18,124 bases of DNA from JADHUC01 sp964617665 (GTDB lineage Bacteria > Planctomycetota > Planctomycetia > Pirellulales > Pirellulaceae), in the NCBI GenBank assembly GCA_964617665.1, contig CAZUAH010000275.1:1-18124 (forward strand). Direction: 5' to 3'. The position numbers and the translations under genes were made by a program. Every line of letters begins with the position of its first letter. The first letter of the stretch is position 1. Of the stretch, positions 1 to 8,002 are shown one piece after another. The notes beneath the pieces are model-generated. The model searched no databases. It saw only the letters and a list, made by a program, of their open reading frames with translations, and had not been told where the DNA came from.

Positions 1-580
1 GCCGATCATGGCTGCGGGCCCACTTGGGGCCGCTGTACCACTGGACATAGAACGGGGATGCAACCTCCCTGTCTTGAGAGACGGCATTTCCCGTGGCATC
101 GTAAAGATAATGTGTCCAATCGTCCACGTTTGTCGAACCGACCAACTTTGTCGTTTGCCAACTGTCGCCTTGCCGAACGACAAGAATCCCTCCGGGGGCA
201 AGTACGCGGAGCAGCTCTTGCTTGGTAACGGTCGGCTCGTTTTCGGCAATCAGGACGTTCACAGATCGGTTGATGTAAGGAAGCTGCCGACCGTTGTAGA
301 GACCGATCGTCACAGGCCCGTACACCTTTTCGGCACGAAGGCTGACGCGAGCCGCCGAGACCTTCTCTGGGTCGCGGGCAAGTCCTTGCACAAGGAAACG
401 ATCGCCAAAACGAAACGCAGGCGTGCGATCACCGCTGCCGCAGTCCAGATGCACGACGATGCCGCCCGTGATTCCTTTCTCCTGGACGATATCCCCTACC
501 TCCGTATTGGCAAACAATAAAGGCCCGCCAAGCATGGCAAGAAAGGCACACGTTGCCAGCCGAATACACATCTGTTTCAT
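1..580 (-). CDS. Secreted methyltransferase-like/PQQ beta-propeller protein (N-terminal part, cut by window edge)
   Basis: The reverse strand reads openly from ATG at 580 to the window edge (193 codons), so the C-terminus is missing. Residues 1-25 form a signal peptide. Residues about 38-135 resemble a degenerate class I SAM-methyltransferase fold: HLDCGSGD at 44-51 is a motif I-like glycine loop, LARDPEKVSAAR at 67-78 resembles the next strand and helix, and ELLRVLAPGGILVV at 122-135 is a typical late motif. From about 151, NVDDWTHYLYDATGNAVSQD matches the entry into the PQQ-like beta-propeller of large planctomycete proteins usually annotated as PQQ-binding-like or BamB-like. AAGGA lies 8 nt before the ATG and supports the start. 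It lies 70 bp downstream of the DUF2961 gene on the same strand, so co-transcription is likely. Function is unknown; an active methyltransferase outside the cytoplasm is unlikely. Confidence 0.8.
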   Translation of the reverse strand, partial: MKQMCIRLATCAFLAMLGGPLLFANTEVGDIVQEKGITGGIVVHLDCGSGDRTPAFRFGDRFLVQGLARDPEKVSAARVSLRAEKVYGPVTIGLYNGRQLPYINRSVNVLIAENEPTVTKQELLRVLAPGGILVVRQGDSWQTTKLVGSTNVDDWTHYLYDATGNAVSQDREVASPFYVQWYSGPKWARSHDR

Positions 581-650
581 CGTCTTGATCCTTGTCACGA
601 AAGTCTTGGTGTTACGTCGTTTTCCGATGGTCGGCCACTCTGCCGTAGCG

Positions 651-1874
651 TTATTCGAGCGCGGCAGCGCGTTCCGCAGCCTTCGCAAGCGCCGGCAAGT
701 CGTTTGTTGGCGAATCCAGGTAGAAGAACGCCATGGCCGAGACATCGTCCCGCCGATAGTAGTTGACCCAACTTGAATCGGCAACGTCCTTGGCCAAATC
801 AATCGCTGGTTTCTCTTCCAGTAACTTCAGGAACTTGCCACCTTGGTCGGCAGATATGGGTTTGATTTCTATTCCTTGTTCAACCATTTTGGCGACGTCT
901 TTCTTGTTGCTGCCGCCGATCTGCTGAATGGTCACGCGGCAGTTCTTGTCGAAGTAGACCGGATCGGGAATGTGGTAGCGATAGAAAGAGTAGTGCCGCT
1001 TTTCGTTGTCGGCCTGCAAGCAGCCGTGGTAGCGCTGGCCATATTCGCCTTGTCCCCAAGCCGTGGCGATGTAGTCCTCGGTGCCCGTTCCGCAGAGGGT
1101 CGGCAAAGCGTCATCGCCGTCGAGATACACCTTCACCTCGCCTTCACCCCACCAGCCAATGTTCACAGGATTGGCGATCACTCCGACGTGACAGCCCAGG
1201 AATCGCCCGGTGCCGTTGACTCGAGGCAGTATGGCGAAATCCTCGCCTAACTTGGTCAACCGATCTCGATGCCACGACGCATGGAAGTACAGCACATCGG
1301 GGCCGTGCTGGTCTCCAAGCGTAACGTTGACGTCGTAGAAGATGTGCGGCAGTGGCCTGTCGGATTCGTTCGTTAGCGTAATCCTAGCGGCCTTGCGAAA
1401 CGGCATGGGGATGAAACCGACGAACGATCGCCCCTCGGGGTTGGCAAACAAAGCGTTCTCGAACTTCGCCGGGTGCCCATGCACCCAATTGAAGAAATCG
1501 CCCATCGGAACGGAGACCGCCGGTTTGTCCGCACCGTCCCAAAACATCTCGAGCCGAAGCGAGCGGAGCATCTTGGGATCCCGCGGACGCAACGTCACCC
1601 ACATTCGCCGCACGGTGCCGCTGCCGGTTACGTCGAGCAACACCTTGGTTTCGCCGACGGCAATCGAATCGAAAGCGTGGCCCTTCGCGCCTTTGTTCTC
1701 CTTGCCGCCTTCGCCCTTGCGAGCGGCAAGATTTTCGAAACTTGACCAGCGCGTGACGACGCCAGCCGGCTTGCGGAAAAGGTCGCCGCTCTGATTTGAT
1801 CCAGGCGATTGGGCTTGGCAGATTGCGCACACCGCAGAAGTACCAAAAAGAATGATCGTTGTCGTGATCTTCAT
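651..1874 (-). CDS. DUF2961 / glycoside hydrolase family 172-like secreted protein
   Basis: The protein has 407 residues from ATG 1874. That start gives a clean signal peptide (residues 1-22, hydrophobic TTIILFGTSAVCAI) and has AGGAG 11 nt upstream. The frame stays open for 49 more codons upstream, but that extension has no signal sequence or ribosome site. DUF2961 hallmarks are the early RWSSFENLA (42-50), GDFFNWVHG (125-133), WWGEGEVKVYLDGD (241-254) and GTGTEDYIATAWGQGEYG (262-279). In characterised GH172 enzymes two glutamates about 21 residues apart are catalytic, as I recall; E244 and E266 here are the natural equivalents. Known GH172 activities are on fructofuranosides and arabinofuranosides, so substrate cannot be fixed. 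It probably acts in the periplasm and is transcribed with the propeller gene downstream. It is divergent from the oxidoreductase gene. Confidence 0.88.
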   Translation of the reverse strand: MKITTTIILFGTSAVCAICQAQSPGSNQSGDLFRKPAGVVTRWSSFENLAARKGEGGKENKGAKGHAFDSIAVGETKVLLDVTGSGTVRRMWVTLRPRDPKMLRSLRLEMFWDGADKPAVSVPMGDFFNWVHGHPAKFENALFANPEGRSFVGFIPMPFRKAARITLTNESDRPLPHIFYDVNVTLGDQHGPDVLYFHASWHRDRLTKLGEDFAILPRVNGTGRFLGCHVGVIANPVNIGWWGEGEVKVYLDGDDALPTLCGTGTEDYIATAWGQGEYGQRYHGCLQADNEKRHYSFYRYHIPDPVYFDKNCRVTIQQIGGSNKKDVAKMVEQGIEIKPISADQGGKFLKLLEEKPAIDLAKDVADSSWVNYYRRDDVSAMAFFYLDSPTNDLPALAKAAERAAALE

Positions 1875-2313
1875 TTTTGCCGACGCTCCTTTGTTAGAGT
1901 GAACCAAAACACTCGATTCCGATCGGGGCGTGACCACACATTCAACCGTCGCATTCATGGTTTTGCCAAGTAATGATTCCGCCTTGTCCTCTTCGGGCAG
2001 AATGATGCAGGGCAAAATCACTGGAGTTCGCTGGTGTTATGCAACTCCGACTTCCACGGTAGAGTGCAGCCCAGCGGCTCATGGCCGATACCCCTCCTCT
2101 CCCTCCGGGGCTCCTACAATCCTCCGGAATCTCTGACGGAAAGCATAGTATAGCCGACGGCCGGTAAACAGGTTGCGGTTTTCGCTCTCAACAGCGAGAA
2201 TTGATGGTCCAGACAATCGGCCGCTTCCCTATTACAATACAAGGTCGATCGTTGCCAGCGAATTGAAAGAGACCACCCTCGACTACACCCTCCCAACAGA
2301 AGGAAACCTGACG
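1875..2313. other. Divergent intergenic region between DUF2961 and oxidoreductase genes
   Basis: These 439 bp separate two divergently transcribed genes and must hold promoters for both. Short open frames exist on both strands but show no recognisable protein and no ribosome site. No convincing sigma-70 box pair was found: the best on the plus strand, TTGCGG at 2173 and GAGAAT at 2196 with a 17-nt spacer, is weak. No strong hairpin was seen, in contrast to most other gaps in this window. Confidence 0.4.
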
Positions 2314-3696
2314 ATGACGAAGAAGCGATTCTCGCGGCGAGATGTCCTCAAGAGCGCGGTGGCCGCGCCGATGGTCCTTTCCGCTCAAACGGTTGCCCGG
2401 GGCGCCGCTTTCACTTCGCCGAATGAAAAGCTCAATATCGGCTTGATTGGTTGCGGCAACCGCTGCAGGGCGGTCGTCAGTGCGGGAATGAAGTACCCGG
2501 AATTCCAAATGGTGGCTGTAGCCGATTGCTTCGAGCCGCAGACGCAACGCATCCGCAACCATTACAAGGCCGACTGGAAGGCGTACACCGACTTTCGGAA
2601 GATGATCGAGACCGAGAAACTCGACGGGGTGTTGATCGAGACGACGACCCATGCCCGGGCATGGATTACCGTATTGGCCCTCGATATGGGCGTCGACGCC
2701 TACATCGAGAAGCCGATGTGTTTGACCATCGAGGAAGGCAAGGCGATGGTCGCCGCGGCGAAGAGGAACAAGTCCGTGACGCAGATCGGCACGCAGCAGC
2801 GTTCGATTCCGCTGAACAACTATGCCTGCGACCTGATCCAAAACGGAGCAATCGGCAAGGTTAAGGTCGTGCTTGCTCCGAACTTCATCGGCCCGGACCC
2901 GTGGGTCGATCAACCAGAAAAGCCGATGCCTGAGGGCGGACCCGAAGGCTGGTGGGACGTGTGGACCAACGCCGCACCGATGCGACCTTACCACCCGTGG
3001 ATCCACCGCGGCTGGAGTCGCTGGGGCGACTACGATGCCGGCGGGCGCTGCTTCGGCGTCTCCGGCTGGGGAACCCATTCCTACGACCAGGCCCAGCGGG
3101 CGATCGGCACGTGCGATACCGGTCCGGTTGAAGTGCTGCTGGAAGAGCCGGTCACGATCATGGAAACCGGCAAGTTCGAGCAACGCGAGATCAGCGAAGA
3201 TGAGACGGGCCAACGCTACTACCGCATGGCCAAGCTGGTCGGACCGCGAGCGAAAGTCCGCATGTGGTATGCTAACGGTGTCGAGTTGCGATGCCATCTG
3301 GACGGCGACCGCGGCCCGGGGCTCGGCTGCATTGTCGTCGGCGAGAAGGGTAAGATCGAAGTCAACCGCGACAAGATCACGTCGAATCCGTCGGAGTTGG
3401 TCAAGACCGACGCACGGCCGAAGACGCTGCCCGAGGTTGGGTTGCCTGAGACGGCACCGCACGTGAAGAACTTCTTGGATTGTATCAAGAGCCGCGAGAC
3501 AGCCACCGCCGACGTGGCCTTTGGCCATCGCTCGACGACTATCTGCAACTTGGTGAACGTCGTCCGCGAAGTGGGATTGGTCGGCACGAAGCTCAAGTGG
3601 GATCCCAAGGCCGAGCGGTTCACCAACTGCGATGCGGCCAACGAGAACCGCTGGGTGGCTCGGCCACGGCGCAAAGGCTACGAGTTGCCGACGTAG
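2314..3696 (+). CDS. Tat-exported Gfo/Idh/MocA family oxidoreductase
   Basis: This is a 460-residue NAD(P)-dependent sugar oxidoreductase of the Gfo/Idh/MocA superfamily. A twin-arginine signal is clear: SRRDVLK at 7-13, a hydrophobic stretch to about 27, then an alanine-rich cleavage region. This implies folding with cofactor in the cytoplasm before export, as in glucose-fructose oxidoreductase. The Rossmann loop GLIGCGNR is at 43-50, the family EKP motif at 132-134, and the substrate-domain segment around DAGGRCFGVSGWGTHSYDQA (241-260) carries H255 and D258. ATG 2314 is preceded by AGAAGGA with about 9 nt spacing. An upstream in-frame ATG at 2173 would bury the Tat signal and is rejected. 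Substrate is unknown. It heads the plus-strand run, diverges from the GH172 gene and is followed by a strong hairpin. Confidence 0.93.
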   Translation: MTKKRFSRRDVLKSAVAAPMVLSAQTVARGAAFTSPNEKLNIGLIGCGNRCRAVVSAGMKYPEFQMVAVADCFEPQTQRIRNHYKADWKAYTDFRKMIETEKLDGVLIETTTHARAWITVLALDMGVDAYIEKPMCLTIEEGKAMVAAAKRNKSVTQIGTQQRSIPLNNYACDLIQNGAIGKVKVVLAPNFIGPDPWVDQPEKPMPEGGPEGWWDVWTNAAPMRPYHPWIHRGWSRWGDYDAGGRCFGVSGWGTHSYDQAQRAIGTCDTGPVEVLLEEPVTIMETGKFEQREISEDETGQRYYRMAKLVGPRAKVRMWYANGVELRCHLDGDRGPGLGCIVVGEKGKIEVNRDKITSNPSELVKTDARPKTLPEVGLPETAPHVKNFLDCIKSRETATADVAFGHRSTTICNLVNVVREVGLVGTKLKWDPKAERFTNCDAANENRWVARPRRKGYELPT

Positions 3697-3722
3697 TCCG
3701 GATTGCACGCGCAATTCAAGTA

Positions 3723-3785
3723 TTCGTTGCCGTCCTGAATTCGTTGGGCAGAGAGAGAACCCAGCGAATTCGGGGCGGCAACGAA
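3723..3785 (+). terminator. 26-bp hairpin downstream of the oxidoreductase gene
   Basis: Arms 3723-3748 and 3760-3785 pair over all 26 positions around an 11-nt purine-rich loop (3749-3759). Twenty-three pairs are Watson-Crick. The other three (3733-3775, 3736-3772, 3744-3764) are U-G wobbles in plus-strand RNA but would be A-C mismatches in minus-strand RNA, so the fold is specific to the direction of the flanking genes. It starts 27 nt after the oxidoreductase stop codon. No U-tract follows, so it may act as a 3'-end stabiliser or attenuator and not as a classical intrinsic terminator. It could also be a copy of a dispersed palindromic repeat. Confidence 0.6.
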
Positions 3786-3834
3786 AATGACCGCACGACG
3801 ACTCTGGTGCTTTGTCAAAGTAAAATTCAGGGTT

Positions 3835-3910
3835 GGGTGGCCGGGACTGGACTGAGCGTTAGCGAAGGAAGCCCCGGGGTTTCGGGCTACGCCCTCCAAC
3901 CCCGGCCACC
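3835..3910 (-). repeat. Interspersed structured repeat, copy A
   Basis: The 54 bp at 3835-3888 match the reverse complement of 12532-12585 at 51 positions, 8.6 kb away. Terminal arms 3836-3850 and 3896-3910 are inverted repeats. Their only two non-complementary positions (3846-3900 and 3847-3899) become G-U wobbles if the minus strand is the RNA, so the fully paired form is on that strand. A near-palindrome around AAGCCCCGGGGTTT lies inside. It sits in the 298-bp gap between the oxidoreductase and sulfatase genes and encodes no credible protein. Confidence 0.85.
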
Positions 3911-3978
3911 GCAAATCCGATCATTCACAAACGAATTGGTTGTCGAAGCGGAGCCTCATAAGATCACGTTTGCCCAAC

Positions 3979-3985
3979 AAAGGAG
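3979..3985 (+). promoter_or_regulatory. Ribosome binding site fixing a TTG start
   Basis: AAAGGAG ends 9 nt before TTG 3995. This near-perfect anti-16S match selects TTG as the sulfatase start; there is no in-frame ATG before the signal peptide. Confidence 0.7.
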
Positions 3986-3994
3986 ACGGAACCA

Positions 3995-5587
3995 TTGACC
4001 AGGTACGTTGTCGTCTTTCTTGCTGCTTGTTTTGCTCTACCGTCTCTATTGTCCGCGACTGAACGGCCCAACGTCATGGTCATCATCGCAGATGACCTAG
4101 GGTTTTCCGATCTCGGCTGTTACGGCGGCGAAATCGAAACGCCCCATCTCGATGGCTTGGCCGAAAACGGCCTGCGGTTCACACAGTTTTACAACACGGC
4201 CCGTTGTTGGCCCACGCGAGCGGCTCTGCTGACCGGCTATTACGCCCAACAAGTGCGCCGAGATACCGTGCCTGGCATTCCGAGCGGTGGCCGAGGAAGA
4301 CGCCCCGGCTGGGCAAAGCTGCTGCCGGAAATGCTGAAGTCGGCGGGCTACCGCTCGTACCACTCGGGTAAATGGCACATCGACGGCATGCCGGTTGCTG
4401 GCGGCTTTGACCGCTCCTACTACTTGCGGGACCAAGGCCGGTTCTTCAATCCGCGAATCCACCATGAGGATGACCAGAAGCTGCCGCCCGTCGAACCCGG
4501 AACCGACTACTATGCAACCACCGCGATCGCCGACCATGCGATCCGCTGCTTGAAAGACCACGAAAAAAGACACGCAGACGAGCCATTCTTTCACTATCTG
4601 GCGTTCACGGCTCCACACTTCCCGCTGCACGCCTTGCCGGAGGATATCGCCCGCTACCGAGAGCGGTACCGGCGAGGCTGGGATGCAATTCGCTCCGACC
4701 GATGGAGGCGGATACAGGACATGGGCATCGTGACGGGGGATCTGTCTGCAGTCGAAGGCGAAGTAGGGCCGCCGTACCATTTCCCCGAAGCGTTGAAGAC
4801 GCTCGGGCCGGGCGAAGTCAATCGGCCGCTGCCCTGGGATGGACTCACCGACGGACAACGCGAATTTCAGGCGACCAAAATGGCGATCCACGCCGCGATG
4901 ATCGATCGCATGGACCGCGATATCGGCCGAGTGCTCGATCAATTGCGCGAAATGACAGCGTTCGACAATACCCTGGTTTTGTTTCTATCCGACAACGGCG
5001 CAAGTGCCGAAATCATGGTCCGCGACGATGGCCATGACCCCGCGGCCCCGCCGGGATCAGCCTCGACTTACCTTTGCCTTGGTCCGGGCTGGTCCACAAC
5101 GTCGAACACTCCCTTCCGTCGGCATAAGACGTGGGTACACGAAGGCGGCATCGCGACACCATTGGTCGCTCACTGGCCGAATGGCATCAAAGCGAAAGGC
5201 GAACTGCGACGAAATCCGGGACACGTCATCGACCTCGTCCCAACCATCCTCGAATTGGCAGGCACAGAACGCTCCGCCGAATGGAATGGGAAGCCCGTTC
5301 CGACGCCGCCGGGCGTGAGTCTTGTTCCGGCTTTCTCCAAGGACCTGAGTGTCTCCCGCAACGCCCTCTGGTGGTTGCACGAAGGCAACCGAGCCATCCG
5401 CGTCGGCGACTGGAAACTGGTGGCAGCCAAAGACGATCCGTGGGAGCTTTTCAATCTGGCCTCAGATAGAAACGAGACGAGAAACCTGACGGAGCAATAC
5501 CCGGACAGGGCGAAGGATCTCGAACAGACATGGACGCGGCGACTGAAGGAATTCCAGGAACTGGCGTCACGCGATCTGATGCACTAG
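3995..5587 (+). CDS. Secreted formylglycine-dependent sulfatase (arylsulfatase type)
   Basis: This is a 530-residue sulfatase of the alkaline-phosphatase superfamily, hydrolysing sulfate esters, probably on a polysaccharide, outside the cytoplasm. Residues 1-21 are a signal peptide. The metal ligands D33 and D34 are in IADDLGFSDLGCYGG, and D333-N334 are in LFLSDNGAS. The nucleophile precursor C71 is in CWPTRAALLTG, fitting the C-x-P-x-R sequence converted to formylglycine. HSGKWH (123-128), TAPHFPLH (205-212) and HKTWVHEGG (377-385) supply the remaining conserved active-site Lys and His positions. Translation starts at TTG with a strong ribosome site. Length is normal for the family. No formylglycine-generating enzyme gene is in the window. 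Palindromic elements flank it on both sides, so it may be its own transcription unit. Substrate is not predictable. Confidence 0.95.
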   Translation: MTRYVVVFLAACFALPSLLSATERPNVMVIIADDLGFSDLGCYGGEIETPHLDGLAENGLRFTQFYNTARCWPTRAALLTGYYAQQVRRDTVPGIPSGGRGRRPGWAKLLPEMLKSAGYRSYHSGKWHIDGMPVAGGFDRSYYLRDQGRFFNPRIHHEDDQKLPPVEPGTDYYATTAIADHAIRCLKDHEKRHADEPFFHYLAFTAPHFPLHALPEDIARYRERYRRGWDAIRSDRWRRIQDMGIVTGDLSAVEGEVGPPYHFPEALKTLGPGEVNRPLPWDGLTDGQREFQATKMAIHAAMIDRMDRDIGRVLDQLREMTAFDNTLVLFLSDNGASAEIMVRDDGHDPAAPPGSASTYLCLGPGWSTTSNTPFRRHKTWVHEGGIATPLVAHWPNGIKAKGELRRNPGHVIDLVPTILELAGTERSAEWNGKPVPTPPGVSLVPAFSKDLSVSRNALWWLHEGNRAIRVGDWKLVAAKDDPWELFNLASDRNETRNLTEQYPDRAKDLEQTWTRRLKEFQELASRDLMH

Positions 5588-5591
5588 CGAG

Positions 5592-5683
5592 TCGTTTAAC
5601 CCGAAGCCGGAGGCGACGGCGGGCAGTGGGATAGATCGTCCACGCGAGGCGTCCGCCGTCGCCTCCGGCTTCGGGTTAAACGA
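5592..5683. repeat. Perfect 31-bp inverted repeat (REP-like)
   Basis: Arms 5592-5622 and 5653-5683 are exact reverse complements over 31 bp, separated by a 30-nt spacer (5623-5652). The arm begins TCGTTTAACCCGAAGCCGG. It starts 4 nt after the sulfatase stop codon and ends 71 nt before the next start. A perfect palindrome this long is not accidental. I take it to be an intergenic dispersed palindrome, which could also end transcription of the sulfatase mRNA. No second copy is in this window. Confidence 0.85.
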
Positions 5684-5754
5684 ACACACTGCCCAGAAAA
5701 TCGCTCGTACCAAAAATGGCCAGCGTACTGCGTCTTCAATCCGAGGGTGATGTC

Positions 5755-7962
5755 ATGGTAAGACTGCGAGTGCGAGTAACGACCGGCCTATTGTTAGCCC
5801 TACTGACAGTGTCTCTTGCCATGGACGGCTTCGCGCGAGAATGGAATGACATCACGGGGCAGTTCAGCATCGAAGCAGAATTCGTGGCATTCGATGGTGA
5901 AAACGTCAAGCTTCGCCGAAGTGATGGGAATGTGATCACGGTCCCAATCAACAAGTTGAGCCTTGTTGATCAGCGCCACCTCGCGTCTCTGCGCACAGCG
6001 AAACCGACTCCTGGTCCGGGAGGCATATCACACGCCACCCCCAAGCCGGAACCAACCCCGCCTGCCGAAGACTTCGACGTCGTACTCGTGCGAAACGGTA
6101 AACCAGTGCACAACATGGTTTGCCTGCCTAACGATCAGGCGGAACCCGCCGCGGTCTTGGCGCTCAAGGAATATCGAGCATTAGTCGCGAAGGCCACCGG
6201 CACGGAACCCGTGCGTGTGGAAAAACCAGAGTCCGGTACGCCTACTATCTTCTTCGGCAGAAATCCCTGGTCCGACGAGGCAGGAGTCACTACCGATGGG
6301 CTTCCGCCCGAAGGTTTTCGTATTCGATCCATAGGTCAGGATATTCACATCGTTGGCCGTGACACACCGAAGATCGGAGCTCATTCGGTGGCGGCGCGAG
6401 TTGGGATGGAACCTGGCACTCTTTTCGGGACCTACGAGTTCCTCGAACGATACTACGGCATGCTGTTCGCCTGGCACGATGATCTAGGTACCGTCACACC
6501 ACCACGAGACGATCTGGCAGTCAAATCGATGCACATCGTCGATGGTCCGGATTGTTCCTATCGTCAATACACCAAGTCACCCGAGGGTCAGGCCAATGAG
6601 ATATTTGGCCGACGGCTTCGGCTCGGACATCCAATCGGAGTGCGGCACGAACACAACTGGCATCGGGTTATGTCGCCAGACGTTTACGGCCAAGAGCACC
6701 CAGAATGGTTTGCCGAGATAAACGGCAAACGTTACCCGAAACACTATGCCGAGAAACGCGGTGGCCAAGTCTGCACCAGTAATCCAGAAGTGGTGGAACA
6801 CTTCGCGAAAGCAGCCATCGAGCATTTCAGCAACAACCCGAAATCGGACATGTTTTCCATCGCCGCTAATGACGGCCGCAAATTCTGCACCTGCAAGGAA
6901 TGTCTGGCCCTGGACAGCGGTTTGACGCGGCCCGACGGACGTCGCGTCACTACCGATCGCATCATCACGTTCAGCAATCAAGTCGCCGAACGTGTCTCGA
7001 AGGTCCATCCCGACAAACGCCTTGGGGTCATCGTCTACCTCGATTACAAATACCCGCCCAAGAACGTGAAGCCGCACCCAATGCTCTTCCTGGTGCATCC
7101 GACGAACAGTGGTTTTTCCCAGGGTGCATTCTATGAGGGCGATGAATGGTCCGAAGCGGCCATGGAGCGCGGCTGGCAGGAGGCGGCCGGCAAGTTCTAC
7201 AAATACGACATCTGGCACTACGACCAAACGCCGCTGTACATGATCGCACCGGTCACAAAGCACATCATCGAAAAGTGCCGGGCGCAGAAGAACCACGGTG
7301 TTGATGGCGGCTACCACTACATCGCCCGCTCGTATGAACTGCTCGGAGCCGGCCATTACCTGCTCGGGCGACTGATGTGGGATTACGATTTCGAGGCCGA
7401 GACTGCCGAGAAGAAGTACTACGCCGCGCTGTATGGCGCCGCTGCCGACGACGTGAAAGCGTATTACGATATGATGGAGAATGCTCTCATCAAAGTCTTC
7501 AAGGACGGGCCCGGTGAGCTAAAGGAACCGATGATCGCTTCGTTCTTCAATCGCTATCCAGGAGCGAATAATCCGGGAATGTACCTAGCCGCCTACTGGC
7601 CCATCCTTCAGCAGATGAAGCAGACAATCGACCGCGCCTACAGCAAACGAAATAGCCTATCCAAAGACGAAAACGAGCGACTCGTTCGCCTGATCGACCA
7701 TCACAATTACACGATGCACACGGTCGCCGCCATGATCTACGTCGGGCGCGAGCTGACCGGCTCGGCCAGCGACAGCGACCGCAAAGCCCTCGCCGAATCT
7801 AGAGCCAAACGCGACGCGGCCAAAGCACGAATCGCAGAATACCGCCCCCACTACGCTCAGTTACTCGCCGACCTCGACACCAACAGCCACACCGGCGTCC
7901 TTTACGGCAAGAAGCCCACAATCGAAGTCCGAGCCCCCTCTGACTTCAATCAATCGTGGTAG
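5755..7962 (+). CDS. Secreted SHD1 plus DUF4838 domain protein
   Basis: The protein has 735 residues from ATG 5755, which has a GAGGG-type ribosome site and begins the signal peptide (1-27). An in-frame ATG at 5716 adds 13 polar residues and lacks a ribosome site. Residues 28-80 (REWNDITGQFSIEAEFVAFD...) match an SHD1 (SLA1 homology) domain, common at the N-terminus of planctomycete exported proteins. A Pro-rich linker follows (82-105). Residues about 107-260 resemble the alpha/beta N-terminal domain found in GH20/GH67-type enzymes, with IFFGRNPW (165-172) and GTLFGTYEFLERYYGM (221-236). From about 285 on is the DUF4838 core, with CTCKEC at 378-383, a possible metal or disulfide site. Activity is unknown; a role on complex glycans is inferred from domain resemblance and neighbours. 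The LRR remnant begins 40 nt later. Confidence 0.88.
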   Translation: MVRLRVRVTTGLLLALLTVSLAMDGFAREWNDITGQFSIEAEFVAFDGENVKLRRSDGNVITVPINKLSLVDQRHLASLRTAKPTPGPGGISHATPKPEPTPPAEDFDVVLVRNGKPVHNMVCLPNDQAEPAAVLALKEYRALVAKATGTEPVRVEKPESGTPTIFFGRNPWSDEAGVTTDGLPPEGFRIRSIGQDIHIVGRDTPKIGAHSVAARVGMEPGTLFGTYEFLERYYGMLFAWHDDLGTVTPPRDDLAVKSMHIVDGPDCSYRQYTKSPEGQANEIFGRRLRLGHPIGVRHEHNWHRVMSPDVYGQEHPEWFAEINGKRYPKHYAEKRGGQVCTSNPEVVEHFAKAAIEHFSNNPKSDMFSIAANDGRKFCTCKECLALDSGLTRPDGRRVTTDRIITFSNQVAERVSKVHPDKRLGVIVYLDYKYPPKNVKPHPMLFLVHPTNSGFSQGAFYEGDEWSEAAMERGWQEAAGKFYKYDIWHYDQTPLYMIAPVTKHIIEKCRAQKNHGVDGGYHYIARSYELLGAGHYLLGRLMWDYDFEAETAEKKYYAALYGAAADDVKAYYDMMENALIKVFKDGPGELKEPMIASFFNRYPGANNPGMYLAAYWPILQQMKQTIDRAYSKRNSLSKDENERLVRLIDHHNYTMHTVAAMIYVGRELTGSASDSDRKALAESRAKRDAAKARIAEYRPHYAQLLADLDTNSHTGVLYGKKPTIEVRAPSDFNQSW

Positions 7963-8002
7963 CCACAGTTCAATCACAGTCACACTGCGTCTGCTGGGCC
8001 TA

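Noticed and set aside
8..520. Plus-strand open frame of 170 codons at the left edge
   Set aside because: The opposite strand encodes a clear signal peptide, methyltransferase-like and propeller protein over the same bases; the plus-strand peptide has no recognisable domain.
2188..3714. Minus-strand open frame of about 508 codons opposite the oxidoreductase gene
   Set aside because: It mirrors the codon pattern of a well-defined Gfo/Idh/MocA gene; the product is Arg/His/Asp-rich and without motifs.
3480..3998. Plus-strand open frame running from the oxidoreductase end through the gap to the sulfatase start
   Set aside because: Its C-terminal half is just the translated palindrome and dispersed repeat; such repeat-derived peptides are often misannotated as hypothetical proteins.
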